From an uncultured Mucilaginibacter sp. (GTDB lineage Bacteria; Bacteroidota; Bacteroidia; Sphingobacteriales; Sphingobacteriaceae), in the NCBI RefSeq assembly GCF_946481715.1, contig NZ_CAMLOV010000092.1:1-21128 (forward strand): 21,128 bases of DNA, in the 5' to 3' direction. Each line of letters begins with the position of its first letter. The stretch's first letter is position 1. A program made the translations under genes and the position numbers. Below are positions 1 through 7,158 of this stretch, in pieces. The notes beneath the pieces are model-generated. The model ran no database searches and had not been told where the DNA came from. It saw only the letters and a program-made list of their open reading frames with translations.

Positions 1-95
1 AAAGCCCAATCCTACCTTACGCAATGTCGCGCGGAATGATAGCGATGATCGACGAAGCAAGAAAACAAGTGGGGCTGAAGTATATTGGCGAATAA
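1..95 (+). CDS. C-terminal end of an unidentified protein (partial)
   Basis: An open frame enters from the left edge (first full codon at position 3) and ends at TAA 93-95. It gives 30 residues, including AMSRGMIAMIDEARKQ and ending in KYIGE. The peptide looks like a normal amphipathic C-terminal helix of a soluble enzyme, but I do not recognise the family. The next gene is convergent (stop at 129), leaving a 33-bp gap with no clear terminator. Reading it as real coding sequence rests on the clean frame and natural amino-acid composition. Confidence 0.6.
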   Translation, partial: SPILPYAMSRGMIAMIDEARKQVGLKYIGE

Positions 96-128
96 ACGAA
101 ATCTCCTATCTCAGGTATCGCGTTCTAA

Positions 129-596
129 TTAGCGCAGCCTATCTGCCGATCTTACCAGTTTCTCGTCCCTTTGTATCGCTTTAAAAGCGAAGATGATGAG
201 GATGATGCTCAGCGAGGTAAGGAATAGCCCTACGCCCATGTTTTTATATTCCAGCGTGATGCCGCCCACAACATTTTTAACGGTTTGCGCCATCCAAAAG
301 CTGTAGCCAATTAATGCCAGTATAGCTATATAGCAGAAGTTTATTTGCTTTTTGCGGTTTTTGTACAGGAAAATAACAGCAAGCGGAACCAGGGCGATGA
401 TGGCGGTTACTGCGGTTAGCGCGGTAAAGGTTACGATATGTTTTTCCTGCCCGTTTAAAATTTCGTAAATGCCGGTTACCGTTATGTTCACCAACTTGCC
501 GTCAACATAAATATTATGTGCCAGCGGAAATAGGAACAAGCCGAACATGACAATAGAGGCGGCCAGGAGGTAGATACTTTGTATTCGTTGTAACAT
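129..596 (-). CDS. DUF4293 family membrane protein
   Basis: This 155-residue protein begins MLQRIQSIYLL and has four predicted membrane helices at about residues 8-26, 52-77, 84-103 and 120-142, then a short charged cytoplasmic tail. The opening and the four-helix layout match DUF4293, a family known almost only from Bacteroidota and without an assigned biochemical role. The ATG at 594-596 is chosen because the family starts exactly with this motif. On the minus strand a consensus -7 box TATCTTTG (623 to 616) lies 19 nt upstream. It is transcribed away from the lipoprotein gene at 683. Function is unknown beyond an inner-membrane location. Confidence 0.85.
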   Translation of the reverse strand: MLQRIQSIYLLAASIVMFGLFLFPLAHNIYVDGKLVNITVTGIYEILNGQEKHIVTFTALTAVTAIIALVPLAVIFLYKNRKKQINFCYIAILALIGYSFWMAQTVKNVVGGITLEYKNMGVGLFLTSLSIILIIFAFKAIQRDEKLVRSADRLR

Positions 597-615
597 GGGT
601 AAACTATTATATGGC

Positions 616-623
616 CAAAGATA
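616..623 (-). promoter_or_regulatory. Bacteroidota -7 promoter element of the DUF4293 gene
   Basis: Minus-strand TATCTTTG matches the Bacteroidota sigma-A consensus TAnnTTTG exactly and ends 19 nt before the ATG, so the 5' leader should be only about a dozen nucleotides. No convincing -33 TTG/TTTG is visible at the usual spacing. Confidence 0.55.
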
Positions 624-682
624 GGATTGTTTGGTTATTTTAGCATTTGGTATTAGTGCATTTCATGTAAAATTAATTACAT

Positions 683-1318
683 ATGAATTTTGATAAAAGG
701 GCATACTTTGGGGCGTTGGCATTACTTTTATTTATTGGTTGCAGCAAGACTCCGGCAACTGTGCAGGTAAAAAAGCTCCAGTCACCAAATCCTACCAGCC
801 GGTTATTCAAAATGCCTGCTAAACAGCTGCACGATACGCTGCTGGCCCTATTTGATTTCGGCCAACAATACGACAACCCCACGCTGAAAACAATATTCAT
901 GGACGCGGTTTTAGAAGACACCACGAATAAAATGCAAGCTACATTCAGTACAGAAACATCTGCCGGGCCAGTGTTCTCAGAAGCATATTTTGCAGAGCCA
1001 GGAACTAAAAACGACATATACATAACAACAATGGCAAGTTACTGGTATTCGCCCATGTATTTTGCTGATGACAAGCCGCTTAAATACACCTCTGCATTTG
1101 CTTTTAAATTAAAGGAACTGTCGAAAGACTCCACTTTGCTTTCCGTAGTGGCTATAAACCCCGAAATTGTTAACGGCACAAAGTGTTGTGGCCCTCATGG
1201 CAATTACTCCATAACGCAGAAAGTAAAACCCACAAGTGTCGAAGAATATACCCTGATAATGTTTGTGGCGCAAAAGCTTGGGATAAAAGATATGCCCGCG
1301 CTAAAATTACCGAGATAG
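683..1318 (+). CDS. Predicted lipoprotein of unknown function
   Basis: The protein has 211 residues. The N-terminus has a positive patch (residues 4-6), a hydrophobic core and a lipobox LFIGC with the acylated cysteine at position 20, so it should be exported and lipid-anchored. Cys20 is followed by SKTPA, without an acidic residue right after the cysteine. The mature part is mixed alpha/beta in composition, with many Tyr/Phe and a KCCGPHG stretch near residues 167-173. I do not recognise a domain. The ATG at 683 gives the complete signal peptide. The upstream 86 bp are shared with the divergent DUF4293 gene; a weak -7-like sequence overlaps 640-650. Confidence 0.75.
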   Translation: MNFDKRAYFGALALLLFIGCSKTPATVQVKKLQSPNPTSRLFKMPAKQLHDTLLALFDFGQQYDNPTLKTIFMDAVLEDTTNKMQATFSTETSAGPVFSEAYFAEPGTKNDIYITTMASYWYSPMYFADDKPLKYTSAFAFKLKELSKDSTLLSVVAINPEIVNGTKCCGPHGNYSITQKVKPTSVEEYTLIMFVAQKLGIKDMPALKLPR

Positions 1319-1366
1319 AACAAGTTAAATTGCAGCAACTTATTATCCTTGGTAGCTACTGATTGT

Positions 1367-1374
1367 TACCTTTG
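1367..1374 (+). promoter_or_regulatory. -7 promoter element of truA, implying a leaderless mRNA
   Basis: TACCTTTG is a perfect TAnnTTTG box that ends 4 nt before a GTG codon at 1379. Transcription normally starts a few nt downstream of this box, so the transcript would begin at or next to the start codon. TTG at 1349-1351 is a possible -33 partner, but its 15-nt spacer is short. Confidence 0.55.
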
Positions 1375-1378
1375 CTTC

Positions 1379-2152
1379 GTGGCAACTACCCAACGTTATT
1401 TTCTCGAACTGGCTTACGATGGCACCAAATACCATGGTTGGCAGGTGCAGCAAAATGCCATAAGCGTTCAGGAATTGCTGAATAAAGCCCTCTCAACCTT
1501 ACTGCGCCAGCCCATCGAAACCACGGGCTGCGGCCGCACGGATACCGGGGTGCATGCTAAAGAGTATTTTGCGCATTTCGATACCGATAAATCCGAAATC
1601 GAAATTCCGAAATTCGAAATTAGTTTAAATGCATTGCTCCCCCACGATATCGCCATAAAAAATATTATCCCGGTACACCCCGAAGCGCACGCCCGTTTTG
1701 ATGCTACCTTACGTTCTTACGAATACCACATCCATTTTGAAAAAGACCCTTTTTTAAACGGATATTCGTGGTTGCTGCGCGATAAGCCCAACCTGGAATT
1801 GATGAACCAGGCGGCAGCAATTATCATGGAATATTCAGATTTTAGTTGTTTCAGTAAATCTAATACGCAGGTTAAAACCAATAATTGTAAAATTGTAAAA
1901 GCAGTTTGGGAACAAACCGAGAAAGGCATTGTATTTAAAATATCGGCCGACCGCTTTTTACGCAACATGGTACGGGCAATAGTAGGCACGCTCATCGCCA
2001 TAGGCAAAGGCGAAATGGCGCCGGAGGGTATCCGCGATATCATCCAAAGCAAAAACCGCAGCAAGGCAGGCACCAGCGTACCGGCCTGCGGCTTGTATTT
2101 AACGGAGGTGAAGTACCCCTACCTGGCGCAAAAAGAGGATAAAGAACTTTAG
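1379..2152 (+). CDS. truA: tRNA pseudouridine(38-40) synthase TruA
   Basis: TruA isomerises uridines 38-40 in the anticodon arm of many tRNAs. The start was set to GTG 1379, giving 257 residues that begin MATTQRYFLELAYDG; this is where TruA homology begins (LAYDGTxYHGWQxQ). A longer reading from TTG 1349 adds ten residues that overlap the promoter box and look non-coding. The catalytic motif GCGRTDTGVHA is present at about residues 50-60, with the nucleophile Asp55, equivalent to E. coli Asp60. The C-terminal half has the FLRNMVRAIVG motif typical of the family. The stop at 2150-2152 is only 5 nt before the ABC exporter, so the two are probably co-transcribed. Confidence 0.95.
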   Translation: MATTQRYFLELAYDGTKYHGWQVQQNAISVQELLNKALSTLLRQPIETTGCGRTDTGVHAKEYFAHFDTDKSEIEIPKFEISLNALLPHDIAIKNIIPVHPEAHARFDATLRSYEYHIHFEKDPFLNGYSWLLRDKPNLELMNQAAAIIMEYSDFSCFSKSNTQVKTNNCKIVKAVWEQTEKGIVFKISADRFLRNMVRAIVGTLIAIGKGEMAPEGIRDIIQSKNRSKAGTSVPACGLYLTEVKYPYLAQKEDKEL

Positions 2153-2157
2153 TATAA

Positions 2158-4026
2158 ATGGCAAAGGAATCAAACGATAGCAAGTCGACCAACCAACCTT
2201 CAGGAGGCAAGGTGGCTGCGCCGGTAGTTACCGGCAAGGCCTTCGACTGGCACTTGCTTAAGCGTATTATGCATTATGTAAAGCCGTACACTTCGGTTTT
2301 TGTGCTCGCTGCATTTCTAACTATTTTCTTGTCGGTTGTTGCCCTGATACAACCTATCCTAATCCAACTCACGCTGGACAAATACATCCTCGCTAATGAT
2401 TACCACGGGTTGGTTTTTATGGTGGAGCTGATGATAGCACAACTTATTGTGCAAACCATAGCGCAGTATTACCAAACATACCTCACCAACTCACTCGGGC
2501 AATCCGTAATCCGCGATTTGCGGATAGATGTATTTAACCACATCACCAGCCTGCGCTTAAAATATTTCGACCGCACACCCATTGGCATGCTCATCACCCG
2601 TACCGTATCCGACCTGGAAACCATTGCCGATATTTTTTCGGAAGGGCTTATCTCCATCATGGGCGATATGCTATTGGTAGTTGCTGTTATTGGATACATG
2701 CTTTGGCAGGATTGGAAACTGGCGCTCATCACACTCATCCCGATGCCCTTCCTGTTTGCCTCCACCTATGTATTTAAAGAGGCCATTAAATCATCCTTCC
2801 AGGAGGTGCGTACGCAGGTAGCGCAACTGAATACCTTTTTGGCGGAACATATCAGTGGTATCAGCATTATCCAATACTTTGCCCGCGAGGAGCAGGAGAT
2901 GCGCAAATTCCGCGCGGTAAACCAAAAGTACCGGGATGCCAATATCCGCTCTAACTGGTACTACTCTATCTTCTTCCCTGTGGTAGAAATTTTGTTCGCC
3001 ATTTGCATGGCCCTGCTGGTTTGGTATGGCTGCAAACGGATACTGAACGACCAGCAAATGCATGCTATCTCTGCATCGCCGGGCGGTATAACGCCGGGCG
3101 TAATTACCGGGTTCATTGTGTTGCTCAACATGCTTTTCCGCCCCATACGCCAACTGGCAGATAAATTTAACACCCTGCAAATGGGCATGGTGGGTGCCGA
3201 CAGGATTTTTAAAGTATTGGATACCGACGAAGTAGCAACCGACGATGGCAAGTTGGCCCCGCCTGCAATACAGGGCGACATTGAGTTTAAAGACGTTTGG
3301 TTTGCCTATAACGACGAGAACTGGGTGCTCAAAAACATCAACTTCCACATAAAACCCGGCGAAACGCTGGCTTTGGTAGGGGCAACAGGTGCAGGCAAAT
3401 CATCCACCATTAACATCCTAAACCGCTTTTATGATATAGGCAAGGGTAGTGTTAAAGTTGACGGGCACGACATCCGCGATTACAAGGTAGATTACCTGCG
3501 CTCGAAAATTGCCACGGTGATACAGGACGTGTTTTTGTTTACCGATACCATTGGCAATAACATCGGCCTCAGCAATACCGAAATAACCCGCGAAGAGATC
3601 ATCGCGGCAGCAAAGGATGTAGGCGCGCATGAGTTTATTGAACGCTTACCCGGCGGTTACGATTATAATGTGATGGAACGCGGCGCAACCCTATCTGCAG
3701 GGCAGGCGCAGCTGATATCTTTCATCCGTGCGTTGGTTTACAACCCGGCCATATTGGTACTGGATGAAGCAACCTCATCGGTAGATACCGAAACGGAATT
3801 GCTGATACAAACGGCCATTAACAAACTGATGCAGGGGCGCACCGCCATTGTAATAGCACACCGCTTATCTACCATACAAAATGCTGATAAGATCATCGTG
3901 TTAGACCACGGCGAGATCATGGAAAGCGGCACCCACCAGGAATTGCTGCGGATAGAGAACGGCTACTACCGCAAACTTTACGATCTGCAATTCAACTCGG
4001 CAGGTATAGCCAAGCCCATGATTTAA
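2158..4026 (+). CDS. ABC exporter half-transporter (MsbA/multidrug type, permease-ATPase fusion)
   Basis: The 622-residue protein has an N-terminal six-helix ABC exporter domain (about 35-345) fused to a nucleotide-binding domain (about 370-605). Seen motifs: Walker A GATGAGKS at 408-415, Q-loop Gln456, signature LSAGQ at 512-516, Walker B ending Asp536 with catalytic Glu537, and H-loop His568. The full catalytic set makes a working homodimer plausible. The signature reads LSAGQ, not LSGGQ. The substrate cannot be read from sequence; lipid A precursor flipping (MsbA) or drug/lipid export are both possible. The first ~30 residues are hydrophilic and unconserved-looking. The gene starts 5 nt after truA, and its stop abuts the stop of the convergent small gene at 4027. 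Confidence 0.9.
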   Translation: MAKESNDSKSTNQPSGGKVAAPVVTGKAFDWHLLKRIMHYVKPYTSVFVLAAFLTIFLSVVALIQPILIQLTLDKYILANDYHGLVFMVELMIAQLIVQTIAQYYQTYLTNSLGQSVIRDLRIDVFNHITSLRLKYFDRTPIGMLITRTVSDLETIADIFSEGLISIMGDMLLVVAVIGYMLWQDWKLALITLIPMPFLFASTYVFKEAIKSSFQEVRTQVAQLNTFLAEHISGISIIQYFAREEQEMRKFRAVNQKYRDANIRSNWYYSIFFPVVEILFAICMALLVWYGCKRILNDQQMHAISASPGGITPGVITGFIVLLNMLFRPIRQLADKFNTLQMGMVGADRIFKVLDTDEVATDDGKLAPPAIQGDIEFKDVWFAYNDENWVLKNINFHIKPGETLALVGATGAGKSSTINILNRFYDIGKGSVKVDGHDIRDYKVDYLRSKIATVIQDVFLFTDTIGNNIGLSNTEITREEIIAAAKDVGAHEFIERLPGGYDYNVMERGATLSAGQAQLISFIRALVYNPAILVLDEATSSVDTETELLIQTAINKLMQGRTAIVIAHRLSTIQNADKIIVLDHGEIMESGTHQELLRIENGYYRKLYDLQFNSAGIAKPMI

Positions 4027-4278
4027 TTATTTCGATTCCAGCCTGCGGGCATCATCGTCTGATGCATCCGGCTGATTTTCTTTCGGCGCGTCTTTAACCG
4101 GTTGCACGGGCTGTTCCCTGTTTTCATAATACTTGGCCACATTTTCCTGTTGCGGCTCATCGGCATGGTATTGTTTATCGCGGTCTTTCACAACGCTTTT
4201 ATGCCCCTCATCATTTGGTCTGTTGGTAGGTGTATCTGATGGGGACGGTTTATCGTGGTCGTTTGCATGTTTTGTCAT
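4027..4278 (-). CDS. Small, very hydrophilic, probably disordered protein
   Basis: This 83-residue protein is almost entirely polar or charged (many D, E, K, N, Q, P), with no hydrophobic core, no membrane helix and no cysteine. It has a repeated acidic/basic/proline composition and ends ARRLESK. It looks intrinsically disordered and may be a stress- or desiccation-related cytoplasmic protein, but that is only inferred from composition. It ends exactly where the convergent ABC exporter ends (4026/4027), with no spacer for a classical terminator. Upstream on the minus strand, CAAATTTG (4291-4298) is a one-mismatch version of the -7 box, 12 nt from the ATG. I do not recognise a family. Confidence 0.6.
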   Translation of the reverse strand: MTKHANDHDKPSPSDTPTNRPNDEGHKSVVKDRDKQYHADEPQQENVAKYYENREQPVQPVKDAPKENQPDASDDDARRLESK

Positions 4279-4341
4279 GATGAATTAACAGCAAATTTGG
4301 GTGTTTTGTTTATTGCCGCTAACCCGTTTTATACGAATGCC

Positions 4342-4440
4342 GCGTTAGCGATAGTAGTGGAAACCCCGGAATGGAGCAGCGCTTCTATCAGCGGCGCGTA
4401 ATGAGGAGTTGGAACGAATAGCGCGGGCCGAAGGCAACGC
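4342..4440. repeat. Intergenic element bounded by GCGTT/AACGC, probably an interspersed repeat
   Basis: This GC-richer block sits in an otherwise AT-rich spacer. It begins GCGTTAGCGATAGTAGTGG and ends GCGGGCCGAAGGCAACGC. The outer GCGTT and AACGC can pair, and several GCGC-containing segments inside could form short stems. From memory it resembles a non-coding element found many times in Sphingobacteriaceae and other Bacteroidota genomes. It has no coding potential that I would trust. Only one copy lies in this window, so the repeat status is recalled rather than shown here. Confidence 0.4.
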
Positions 4441-4496
4441 CATAATAATCTTGAAGCCTCACGCACTTTATTTATTTAAAATTTATTTAAAAAAAG

Positions 4497-4646
4497 CGTC
4501 ATTGCAAGGTACGAAGCAATCTCTACGTTTGACATGCGGATTTGCAAAGCCGCTCTACTAGCCGGGAGATTATTAATATTTTGATTTTTTCCTTACGGTA
4601 TTAATGAGCTCCCTTCGGTCGGTTGCCTTCGTTCCCCGCAATGACG
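4497..4646. repeat. Palindromic interspersed repeat of the CGTCATTGCGAGG family (MITE/REP-like)
   Basis: The left arm 4497-4519 and the reverse complement of the right arm 4624-4646 match at 19 of 23 positions. Two nested structures lie inside: an 18-nt near-palindrome at 4536-4553 (GCGG..TTTGCAAA..CCGC) and an imperfect inverted repeat 4564-4577 / 4600-4613 (12 of 14). The whole 150 bp could extrude as a cruciform or fold as a branched RNA. The arm sequence belongs to the widely seen intergenic CGTCATTGCGAGGnACGAAGCAATC family. A one-sided copy occurs at 10230-10253. Confidence 0.75.
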
Positions 4647-4714
4647 ATGTGAAGATACACCGTTAATTATTGTTAATTATCCCGCATAAACTTTTACCTT
4701 TAGGGCAGGTTTGT

Positions 4715-4722
4715 TATTTTCG
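4715..4722 (+). promoter_or_regulatory. Putative -7 promoter element ahead of ftsX
   Basis: TATTTTCG differs from TAnnTTTG at one position. It lies 74 nt before the preferred ftsX start, and the leader would contain the short TCTCACATCTC repeats. No good -33 is seen. A similar box TACCTTTA at 4695-4702 is an alternative. Confidence 0.35.
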
Positions 4723-4758
4723 CAAACTGATGAATTGATGTGATGGGGTTGGGAGCTA

Positions 4759-4789
4759 TCTCACATCTCGTGTCTCACATCTCATATCT
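4759..4789. repeat. Short direct repeats TCTCACATCTC upstream of ftsX
   Basis: The 11-mer TCTCACATCTC occurs at 4759-4769 and again at 4773-4783, followed by a decayed third unit (CTCATATCT, 4781-4789). The block ends 7 nt before the ftsX ATG. It is translated only if the unlikely upstream start at 4740 is used. Confidence 0.7.
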
Positions 4790-4796
4790 AAACAGA

Positions 4797-5675
4797 ATGG
4801 AAGAATTTGAAGCAAGCGAATCGGCAAAAAAAACCAAAACGATATACATATCTACCGTTTTTGGCATTGCCATGGTTTTATTGATGATAGGGCTGCTGGG
4901 GCTGATATTGGTGAAAGCAAACAACCTTTCGCGCTACGTAAAGGAAAACATTGTGCTTAATATTTTTATGGACGATGCCGCCCACGAAACCGATGTACTA
5001 CAGTTTCAAAAACAGCTGGATGGCAACGCTATGGTTAAGCAAACCCAATACGTAAGTAAAGAATTGGCCGCACGCAACCTGCAAAAAGATTTGGGCGAGG
5101 ATTTTGTGAAATTTTTGGGCTATAACCCGCTGTCGCAATCGCTGGATGTATACCTGAAGGCCGATTACGCCAACAACGCCGGCATAGATAAATTTAAGGC
5201 CGAATTGATGAAAAACCCTTTGGTGAAAGAGGTTAAATACCAGCAATCGCTGGTTGACCAAATGAACCAAAACCTTAAATCTATCATCCTGGTAATACTG
5301 GCATTTGCCGCTATATTTGTGGTACTCTCGGTAGCGTTGATCAATAACACCATCAGGCTGGCCATCTACTCGCAAAGGTTCCTTATAAAATCTATGCAAT
5401 TGGTAGGTGCCACAAAAGGCTTTATCCGCAAGCCGTTTTTGCTTTACGGCATTTGGCACGGTTTACTGGGTGGCTTAATTGCTGTACTGATATTGATAGG
5501 CACCCTTTACCTTGCCTACCAGCAAATACCCGATTTGGTTATACTGCGTAATTACACCGAGTTTGGTATCGTATTTTTGGGCGTAATTGGCATTGGCGTT
5601 ATCATGTCGGCGGTAAGTACTTACCTGGCGGTAAACAAATTTTTACGCTTAAAAATATACGACCTGTACAGGTAG
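4797..5675 (+). CDS. ftsX: Cell division protein FtsX (ABC-type permease subunit)
   Basis: FtsX pairs with the ATPase FtsE at the division site and transmits ATP hydrolysis to periplasmic peptidoglycan hydrolases. From ATG 4797 the product has 292 residues, the usual length in Bacteroidota, and begins MEEFEASESAKKTKTIYIS. Predicted helices lie at about 17-39, 160-183, 215-238 and 258-280. The large extracytoplasmic loop between the first two carries the FtsX N-terminal domain, and the C-terminal half has the FtsX permease fold (LVGATKGFIRKPFL). An in-frame ATG at 4740 would add 19 residues encoded by the short repeats, so it was not chosen. No ftsE lies next to it. It leads the ftsX-DUF3098-uppP-truB-ribF cluster. 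Confidence 0.92.
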   Translation: MEEFEASESAKKTKTIYISTVFGIAMVLLMIGLLGLILVKANNLSRYVKENIVLNIFMDDAAHETDVLQFQKQLDGNAMVKQTQYVSKELAARNLQKDLGEDFVKFLGYNPLSQSLDVYLKADYANNAGIDKFKAELMKNPLVKEVKYQQSLVDQMNQNLKSIILVILAFAAIFVVLSVALINNTIRLAIYSQRFLIKSMQLVGATKGFIRKPFLLYGIWHGLLGGLIAVLILIGTLYLAYQQIPDLVILRNYTEFGIVFLGVIGIGVIMSAVSTYLAVNKFLRLKIYDLYR

Positions 5676-5692
5676 TTCAATAGTTTATTGGT

Positions 5693-5744
5693 GTGATTGA
5701 AGCAATCTCACAATCACTTATTCAAAATTCATTCATTCAAAATT
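5693..5744. repeat. Small hairpin and ATTCAAAATT direct repeats between ftsX and the DUF3098 gene
   Basis: GTGATTG (5693-5699) can pair with CAATCAC (5711-5717) across an 11-nt loop. The 10-mer ATTCAAAATT then occurs at 5720-5729 and 5735-5744, 7 bp before the next ATG. It is probably spacer repeat material; there is no T-run, so it is not a standard terminator. Confidence 0.55.
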
Positions 5745-5751
5745 AAGATAC

Positions 5752-6027
5752 ATGGCATTGCAATCAAAACCGGCCGGTCCGGTTAAAACAACATCGGCAA
5801 AACCACAGCCGGTTACCAATACAACACCTGCACAATTTGTGTTTGGTAAAGAAAACTACCGCTGGTTAATTATCAGCATAGCTGTTGTTGCCTTTGGCTT
5901 TGTGCTGATGAGCGGCACGACTGATATTTACAGTACTACAAAAATTGTAATTGCGCCGATAGTAGTATTGGCAGGTTTTGGTTTAGGCTTTTACGCAATC
6001 CTAAAAAAACCGGCAGCTAACGCATGA
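5752..6027 (+). CDS. DUF3098 family small membrane protein
   Basis: The protein has 91 residues: a Pro/Thr/Lys-rich disordered N-terminus (1-30), a short conserved segment [10 protein letters not shown] (about 33-42), and two membrane helices at about 43-60 and 68-85. This matches DUF3098, a small Bacteroidota family whose gene often sits between ftsX and uppP, which is the order here. The biochemical role is not known; the context suggests an envelope or division-linked function. Its TGA overlaps the uppP ATG by 4 nt (ATGA at 6024-6027), so translation of the two is probably coupled. Confidence 0.85.
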   Translation: MALQSKPAGPVKTTSAKPQPVTNTTPAQFVFGKENYRWLIISIAVVAFGFVLMSGTTDIYSTTKIVIAPIVVLAGFGLGFYAILKKPAANA

Positions 6028-6818
6028 ATATAATACAGGTAATTATCCTTGCGATAATAGAAGGGATCACCGAGTTTTTACCTATATCTTCTACTGGCCA
6101 CATGATCATCGCCTCGTCGGTTATGGGCATCCAGGCCAACGATTTTGTAAAGCTGTTTACCGTCGCCATTCAGTTAGGCGCTATCTTATCGGTAGTGGTA
6201 TTGTACTGGAAACGCTTTTTCCAAACCCTCGATTTTTATTACAAATTAGTTGTAGCATTTATACCTGCCGCAGTATTTGGTTTGCTGTTCAGCAAAAAGA
6301 TCGACGAATTAATGGAGAGCGCGCTGACAGTCGGCATCACTTTATTTGTTGGCGGTGTTATTTTGCTATTTGTTGATAAATGGTTTAACAAGCCTGATGT
6401 AAAAGAAGAAAAAGAAATAAGTTACTTAACGGCGCTTAAGATAGGTTTGTTCCAGTGCTTATCCATGATACCCGGCACATCGCGTTCGGCAGCTACCATA
6501 GTAGGCGGTATGTCGCAAAAACTTAGCCGTAAGGCGGCCGCCGAATTTTCATTCTTTTTGGCCGTACCAACCATGTTTGCAGCCACCGCCAAAAAACTAT
6601 ACGATTTTTATAAAGAGGGCCACATTTTCACCGGCGAAGAAATTAAGTTATTGGCCATAGGCAATGTGGTAGCCTTTATTGTAGCGCTGCTGGCCATTAA
6701 AACCTTTATCACTTTCCTTGAAAAACGAGGCTTCCAGCTTTTCGGCTGGTACCGTATTTTGGTAGGCGGGGTTATAATTATCCTCATCGTATCTGGGCAC
6801 AGCCTGGAAGTGATTTAG
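6024..6818 (+). CDS. uppP: Undecaprenyl-diphosphatase UppP (BacA)
   Basis: UppP dephosphorylates undecaprenyl diphosphate to the monophosphate carrier used in peptidoglycan and other envelope glycan synthesis, and gives bacitracin resistance when abundant. The protein has 264 residues and about seven or eight membrane helices. The first signature [15 protein letters not shown] has Glu13, Glu17, Ser23 and His26, matching E. coli Glu17, Glu21, Ser27 and His30. The second, PGTSRSAAT, has Arg154, matching Arg174. The C-terminus has [10 protein letters not shown], typical of the family. It overlaps the DUF3098 gene by 4 nt and is followed after 5 nt by the 88-aa gene. Confidence 0.96.
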   Translation: MNIIQVIILAIIEGITEFLPISSTGHMIIASSVMGIQANDFVKLFTVAIQLGAILSVVVLYWKRFFQTLDFYYKLVVAFIPAAVFGLLFSKKIDELMESALTVGITLFVGGVILLFVDKWFNKPDVKEEKEISYLTALKIGLFQCLSMIPGTSRSAATIVGGMSQKLSRKAAAEFSFFLAVPTMFAATAKKLYDFYKEGHIFTGEEIKLLAIGNVVAFIVALLAIKTFITFLEKRGFQLFGWYRILVGGVIIILIVSGHSLEVI

Positions 6819-6823
6819 ATAGC

Positions 6824-7090
6824 ATGAACCCTGCTCCGAATCTGATTGGAAACGCGAAAGTTATCTGCTATCTCATAATAAATCTTCTGCAGAGAACAGG
6901 TGGGGAATCTCGACAAATTGTACAGGGCTTTGCAATATGTAAATATGAACAAGAGCCGGGGTATTATCTATTTTCCTGTGATGAGCATTGGATGGAATTT
7001 GCCGACACTTATCACGAAACCATAGACGATGCTTTAGAGCAGGCTGAATTTGAATTTTCGGGTATAAGCAATTTTTTGGTTTACAAATAG
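6824..7090 (+). CDS. Small acidic protein of unknown function in the uppP-truB interval
   Basis: The 88-residue frame starts 5 nt after the uppP stop, which suggests translation from the same mRNA. It has a short basic/hydrophobic N-terminal part (about 9-25) and an acidic C-terminal half with aromatic residues and an HETIDDALEQAEFEF segment that looks helical. No signal peptide and no clear membrane helix. I do not recognise a family. Codon use and composition look like its neighbours. The cluster usually runs uppP-truB directly, so this looks like a lineage-specific insertion. The coding call rests on length, position and sensible composition. Confidence 0.6.
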   Translation: MNPAPNLIGNAKVICYLIINLLQRTGGESRQIVQGFAICKYEQEPGYYLFSCDEHWMEFADTYHETIDDALEQAEFEFSGISNFLVYK

Positions 7091-7133
7091 CCGCATTACC
7101 TTGTTCGGATAGATTATCCTAAATCGCTTTGCT

Positions 7134-7141
7134 TACCTTTG
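7134..7141 (+). promoter_or_regulatory. -7 promoter element of truB
   Basis: TACCTTTG is a perfect TAnnTTTG box ending 17 nt before the proposed TTG start of truB. It implies a second promoter inside the cluster, with a leader of about ten nucleotides. Confidence 0.5.
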
Positions 7142-7158
7142 CCCCTTAATTTTTTGTT

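Noticed and set aside
2791..3348. 185-residue frame antisense to the ABC exporter
   Set aside because: Composition is unnatural and it lies wholly inside a well-supported gene.
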